This document shows, in pieces, positions 6,777-9,323 of a DNA stretch of 9,323 nucleotides. Made by a program: the position numbers and the translations under genes. Positions within the stretch are counted from its first letter, which is position 1, and each line of letters opens with the position of its first letter. This DNA is from Treponema sp. GTDB taxonomy: Bacteria; Spirochaetota; Spirochaetia; Treponematales; Breznakiellaceae. The stretch is taken from positions 1 to 9,323 of the forward strand of contig WQRT01000018.1 in the NCBI GenBank assembly GCA_009786625.1. Direction: 5' to 3'. The notes below the pieces were generated by a model that saw only the letters and a list, made by a program, of their open reading frames with translations, was not told the DNA's origin and searched no databases.

Positions 6777-7424
6777 TTGTTTAAAATTATAGATGGTGAA
6801 TTGGAAAACGGCTCAGGTTCTGTTCATGATGCCGAAGCCGGCCATTCATTGGAGTACAACCGTAATTTCAAGGCTTTGTATGATTCGGCATTTCCAATTT
6901 TATTCAAGGTAGCTTTTCGGATTACCGGCAGCGCGGAAGCGGCGGAGGATCTTTGTCAGGAAAGTTTTTTCCGGTTATACGAAAAAAACATGGTATTTCC
7001 GAACCCGGAGGAAGCGAAGTACTGGCTTATCCGCGTAATAAAGAACGCTTCGCTGAACTATTCAAAACGCAAAGAGAGGGAACGAAAAGCATATCAACGC
7101 GCTTTTAGGGATGATTACAGGCAGGAAGAAACCGGAGAGGGTTTACTGGTAAAAAAAGAAACCTGCGAAGAGGTACAGGAAGCTTTAAAAAAACTGCCGG
7201 ATAACCTGCGAATGGTACTGATTCTGAAAGAGTATGCCGACATGAATTATAAGGAAATAGGTAAAACTCTGGGTATCAGCGAAGGAAATGTAAAAGTGCG
7301 GGTTTTCAGAGCCCGCGAAAGGCTTGCAGTTCTGCTCGCAGATGAGCAGCAGGCAGCCAAGCAGCCCGCTAAGGCTGATAACGCGGTATTAAAGCCGCTA
7401 CAAGGTGGTACAAATGTGTCCTGA
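6777..7424 (+). CDS. ECF-family RNA polymerase sigma factor
   Basis: A 215-aa sigma-70 of the extracytoplasmic-function (group 4) type, which directs RNA polymerase to a small regulon in response to an envelope signal. Region 2 lies at about 33-103, with AEDLCQESFFRLYEK (56-70) as the core-binding helix and YWLIRVIKNASLNYSKRK (82-99) as the -10 recognition part. Region 4 lies at about 131-186, with LPDNLRMVLILKEYADMNYK followed by the helix-turn-helix EIGKTLGISEGNVKVRVFRA. Regions 1.1 and 3 are absent, as expected for ECF factors. The 30-residue N-terminal lead and the Ala/Gln/Lys-rich C-terminal tail (190-215) are extensions. Translation starts at TTG with AGGA 7 bases upstream. The stop overlaps the anti-sigma start by 11 bases, so the pair is probably translationally coupled. 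I recall an rpoE-like (sigma-24) gene after cysS in Treponema; this was not checked. The ECF subgroup cannot be set from sequence reading alone. Confidence 0.93.
   Translation: MFKIIDGELENGSGSVHDAEAGHSLEYNRNFKALYDSAFPILFKVAFRITGSAEAAEDLCQESFFRLYEKNMVFPNPEEAKYWLIRVIKNASLNYSKRKERERKAYQRAFRDDYRQEETGEGLLVKKETCEEVQEALKKLPDNLRMVLILKEYADMNYKEIGKTLGISEGNVKVRVFRARERLAVLLADEQQAAKQPAKADNAVLKPLQGGTNVS
7402..7408 (+). promoter_or_regulatory. Ribosome binding site that fixes the anti-sigma start
   Basis: AAGGTGG lies 5 bases before the ATG at 7414 and inside the sigma-factor coding region. The alternative GTG start at 7405 lies within this site itself, so the ATG, giving MCPDPQ, is preferred. Confidence 0.65.
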
Positions 7425-8049
7425 TCCGCAACTTCTTTCAATTTATCTCGACGGAGAGCTGCCTTCACCCTGGAAGGAAAAGCTGTGCGATCATTTCACG
7501 CACTGTTCCTCATGCAGGGAAAAGCTGGAAAATTATCAACAGCTTAATAAATTGATTAAAAAAGAAACATACGCGGATCAAAATGCAACTGACGCTCCTT
7601 CCCTTTCAGAAGAACAAGAATCCATGGAAGCGGCGAAGAAACGCGTCTGGAATAATTTAGCGTCAAAACGGCAGTTTACTGCCGCATCCCGTTCCGCTGT
7701 GTGGCATCGGCGGATTTCTATACCGGTTCCGGCTGCCGCCGCGGCGGCGCTTGTCGTGCTTTTTTCATTCGCATTCGCAGTCCGCGGAACAGGAACATCA
7801 ATTGCCCGCCAGACAGAATCCGCAGACAGGCAAAATATTTTATTCGCCGAGACTCTTGTTTCCGACGAAGAAATACCCGCGATCTTTCCCGCCTCGGCGG
7901 ACGTGAACGGAATGTTGCAATTTTTGAATCCCGACGGCGCGAACATCATTATTTTACAACTGCCGGAAAATAAAAATTTCTCAAGGTCGGGCGAACCCGC
8001 GATTATCAGAGCCGCCGATTATTCATCATCACGGAGACAGTTTCAGTGA
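7414..8049 (+). CDS. Zinc-finger membrane anti-sigma factor
   Basis: A 211-aa single-pass membrane protein. The N-terminal cytoplasmic part has the zinc-binding anti-sigma pattern: Cys2, LSIYLDGELPSPWKEK, then the H-x3-C-x2-C signature HFTHCSSC (His27, Cys31, Cys34). One transmembrane helix is at about 102-123 (ISIPVPAAAAAALVVLFSFA). The extracytoplasmic part (about 124-211) is short and includes an ILQLPENKNFS strand region; it has no named domain that I recognise. The family holds its cognate ECF sigma inactive at the membrane until an envelope or redox signal arrives. The cognate partner is almost certainly the sigma factor it overlaps by 11 bases. A GTG at 7405 would add three residues but lies inside the Shine-Dalgarno. 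The stop codon overlaps the next start by four bases. A redox role for the extra Cys25 is possible but unproven. Confidence 0.88.
   Translation: MCPDPQLLSIYLDGELPSPWKEKLCDHFTHCSSCREKLENYQQLNKLIKKETYADQNATDAPSLSEEQESMEAAKKRVWNNLASKRQFTAASRSAVWHRRISIPVPAAAAAALVVLFSFAFAVRGTGTSIARQTESADRQNILFAETLVSDEEIPAIFPASADVNGMLQFLNPDGANIIILQLPENKNFSRSGEPAIIRAADYSSSRRQFQ
8033..8036 (+). promoter_or_regulatory. Ribosome binding site supporting the GTG start of the exported protein
   Basis: GGAG lies 9 bases before the GTG at 8046. The next in-frame ATG, at 8055, would be 18 bases away, too far. The GTG forms a GTGA overlap with the anti-sigma stop codon, the usual arrangement for stop-start coupling. Confidence 0.55.
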
Positions 8050-8555
8050 ATCAAATGAACCGATCAATTTTCTTCACAGGAATATTGTGCGTTTTAGCCG
8101 CGGGCGCGGTTTACGCGCAGGATATTCAAGCCGCCGGTTCTGAAAGGCTTCCGGGGATAAGAAGGAGAGCGCTGGTTCTTGATATAAGCGTAAGAGTTTA
8201 TGAAAATGAAACTACAGTAATTTGGAATGAGACACATCAAAAAACAACCATACCAGGAAGCCCGGTAAACATTCAACTTAGGGGATCAAATGTGGCAATC
8301 GCTGTGCAGTTTACCCCGTATCTGCGCCGCAGTGGAAATGTACTGGTCGCTCAGGGGCAGATATGGATAAATGATCCGCAAAGAGGCGCAAGTTATCATA
8401 CATCGATCCAAACTATCCCGCTTGAGTTTAACGAACAGATCATTTTCTTTCCGCTTGGCACGTCGGACTCTTCAATAGAAATGATATTAACAGTTAATCC
8501 GTTAGCTCAGAACGAAAATATGGATGAATCAACCGGCCCGGAAAATGAACATTAG
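8046..8555 (+). CDS. Small exported beta-rich protein of unknown family, coupled to the sigma/anti-sigma pair
   Basis: A 169-aa protein with a clear signal peptide (MNQMNRSIFFTGILCVLAAG, then AVYAQ), with cleavage likely after Ala24. It has no lipobox and no second membrane segment, so it should be periplasmic or surface-exposed. The mature part consists largely of alternating hydrophobic and polar stretches suited to a single beta-sandwich: RALVLDISVRVYENETTVIW, VNIQLRGSNVAIAVQFTPYL, VLVAQGQIWIND and IEMILTVNPLA. The C-terminal tail is acidic and unstructured-looking (NENMDESTGPENEH). There are no Cys residues in the mature protein and no catalytic motif. I do not recognise the family. Its GTG start overlaps the anti-sigma stop by four bases and its end overlaps the next lipoprotein by 11 bases, so it is probably part of the same envelope-response unit, either as a sensor partner of the anti-sigma or as a target. 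Confidence 0.8.
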   Translation: MNQMNRSIFFTGILCVLAAGAVYAQDIQAAGSERLPGIRRRALVLDISVRVYENETTVIWNETHQKTTIPGSPVNIQLRGSNVAIAVQFTPYLRRSGNVLVAQGQIWINDPQRGASYHTSIQTIPLEFNEQIIFFPLGTSDSSIEMILTVNPLAQNENMDESTGPENEH

Positions 8556-9323
8556 AACATTTTTTGCCGCTTGCCTGTTTATTTTTTTTCTGATTCTGTC
8601 ATGCGAAACCGAAAGTCCAGTCATATCGTCGATTGATCCCAAGATAGGCAGAATGGGAGAAGTAATTACGCTTACCGGGAGCAATTTCGGAGAAGAGCGT
8701 AATGAATCTTATGTGACAATCGCGGGAATATCTCCGACAAACTCGTCATACTCGATGTGGAAAGATGATACTATCGTGGTAAGAGTTCCCGAACTTGGTG
8801 AATCGGGGCTTGTATATGTTCATGTTGAAGGCAGAAAAAGCAACGGCGTTTTATTTTCCAATTCCGCGACAGTACCTCGTCCCGTTGAAGGCGAGGAATT
8901 GGGGCTTCAGCCGCGGATCACCTCCGTTACTCCGCCGTCAGGCGCTCCCGGTTCGTTGATCACAATCGCCGGCAGCAATTTTGGCGTGTCACGCGAAAAT
9001 TCACTGCAGACAGCTTCCGGGATTTTTTTATCATGGGATTTTGATTCGGGGGCGTATAATCCGTACGCTGTAAGGGAGCCTGAGTTTGTGGAAGTTTCGG
9101 AAATCGAACTTGGTTACGAATCATGGAACTCCCGCGAAATCCGCTTCCGTATTCCCGACGGAGCGGTCAGCGGAAATATTGAAGTAAGGACCCCTCACGG
9201 AAGATCGCGCCCTGTTTTTTTTGATGTAACAGGAAAACCGGGAACAAAAACTATAAGCGAAAAACGCAGCTACACGGTCACTTATTCGGTTGATATTAAA
9301 GTTCTGGAAGCGACAAGACCGAA
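8545..9323 (+). CDS. IPT/TIG-domain lipoprotein (3' truncated by the window edge)
   Basis: Open from an ATG at 8545 to the window end (259 codons, no stop). The signal peptide MNIRTFFAACLFIFFLILSC gives a lipobox ILSC with Cys20 lipidated. Two IPT/TIG immunoglobulin-like domains follow. The first is at about 24-109 (PVISSIDPKIGRMGEVITLT, then GSNFG) and the second at about 123-229 (PRITSVTPPSGAPGSLITIA, then GSNFG). The second carries an insert of roughly 25 residues rich in aromatic and acidic residues (about 155-190). The last residues seen (RSYTVTYSVDIKV) begin a new domain. They resemble the strand region that precedes transglutaminase-like domains in some spirochaete proteins, but this is a guess from little sequence. 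The ATG lies 11 bases before the previous stop and has no good Shine-Dalgarno, so expression probably depends on translational coupling. It is expected at the outer or inner membrane surface. Confidence 0.85.
   Translation, partial: MNIRTFFAACLFIFFLILSCETESPVISSIDPKIGRMGEVITLTGSNFGEERNESYVTIAGISPTNSSYSMWKDDTIVVRVPELGESGLVYVHVEGRKSNGVLFSNSATVPRPVEGEELGLQPRITSVTPPSGAPGSLITIAGSNFGVSRENSLQTASGIFLSWDFDSGAYNPYAVREPEFVEVSEIELGYESWNSREIRFRIPDGAVSGNIEVRTPHGRSRPVFFDVTGKPGTKTISEKRSYTVTYSVDIKVLEATRP

Noticed and set aside
7578..7949. A 123-codon open frame on the minus strand opposite the anti-sigma gene
   Set aside because: It lies entirely antisense to a well-supported gene, has low-complexity Ala/Ser composition mirrored from the membrane helix, and has no recognisable domain.

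Overview
The window looks like a chromosomal segment from a spirochaete, most likely a Treponema-like host-associated or gut species. This is inferred from three things: several lipoproteins with relaxed lipoboxes and acidic tethers, a moderate GC content, and a cysS gene followed directly by an ECF sigma factor. I recall that same neighbour pair from Treponema genomes but could not check it here. I see no tRNA or rRNA gene, insertion sequence, phage gene or CRISPR array.

Layout. (1) Positions 3-107 hold the tail of a plus-strand gene that ends in a membrane helix and a basic C-terminus. (2) It converges on a two-gene minus-strand operon (5138 down to 159). The first gene is a 728-aa lipoprotein with three lamin-tail-domain (LTD) units. 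Twelve bases after it comes a 926-aa CotH-kinase-family lipoprotein carrying a chitobiase-type domain, an InlB-like repeat and a carbohydrate-binding-like C-terminus. A near-consensus promoter (TTGATA-N17-TATAAT) starts this operon and a strong intrinsic hairpin with a T8 tract ends it. (3) A 138-base divergent intergenic region separates this operon from cysS. (4) On the plus strand come cysS (cysteinyl-tRNA synthetase), then a tightly packed cassette: ECF sigma factor, zinc-finger membrane anti-sigma factor, a small beta-rich exported protein of unknown family, and a lipoprotein with two IPT/TIG domains that runs off the window edge.

How the genes fit together. The minus-strand pair looks like a cell-surface module: an extracytoplasmic kinase-fold enzyme tethered with a multi-LTD scaffold, on an envelope with polysaccharide-binding domains. 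The plus-strand cassette looks like a cell-envelope signalling unit. The sigma factor is held by a membrane anti-sigma whose partners or outputs are probably the two exported proteins encoded next to it. The last four genes overlap by 11, 4 and 11 bases, which suggests translational coupling. A candidate extended -10 promoter inside the end of cysS could let the sigma cassette be transcribed independently of cysS.

The most novel-looking items are the LTD/CotH operon, with its mosaic LTD repeats, and the unassigned exported protein coupled to the sigma/anti-sigma pair.
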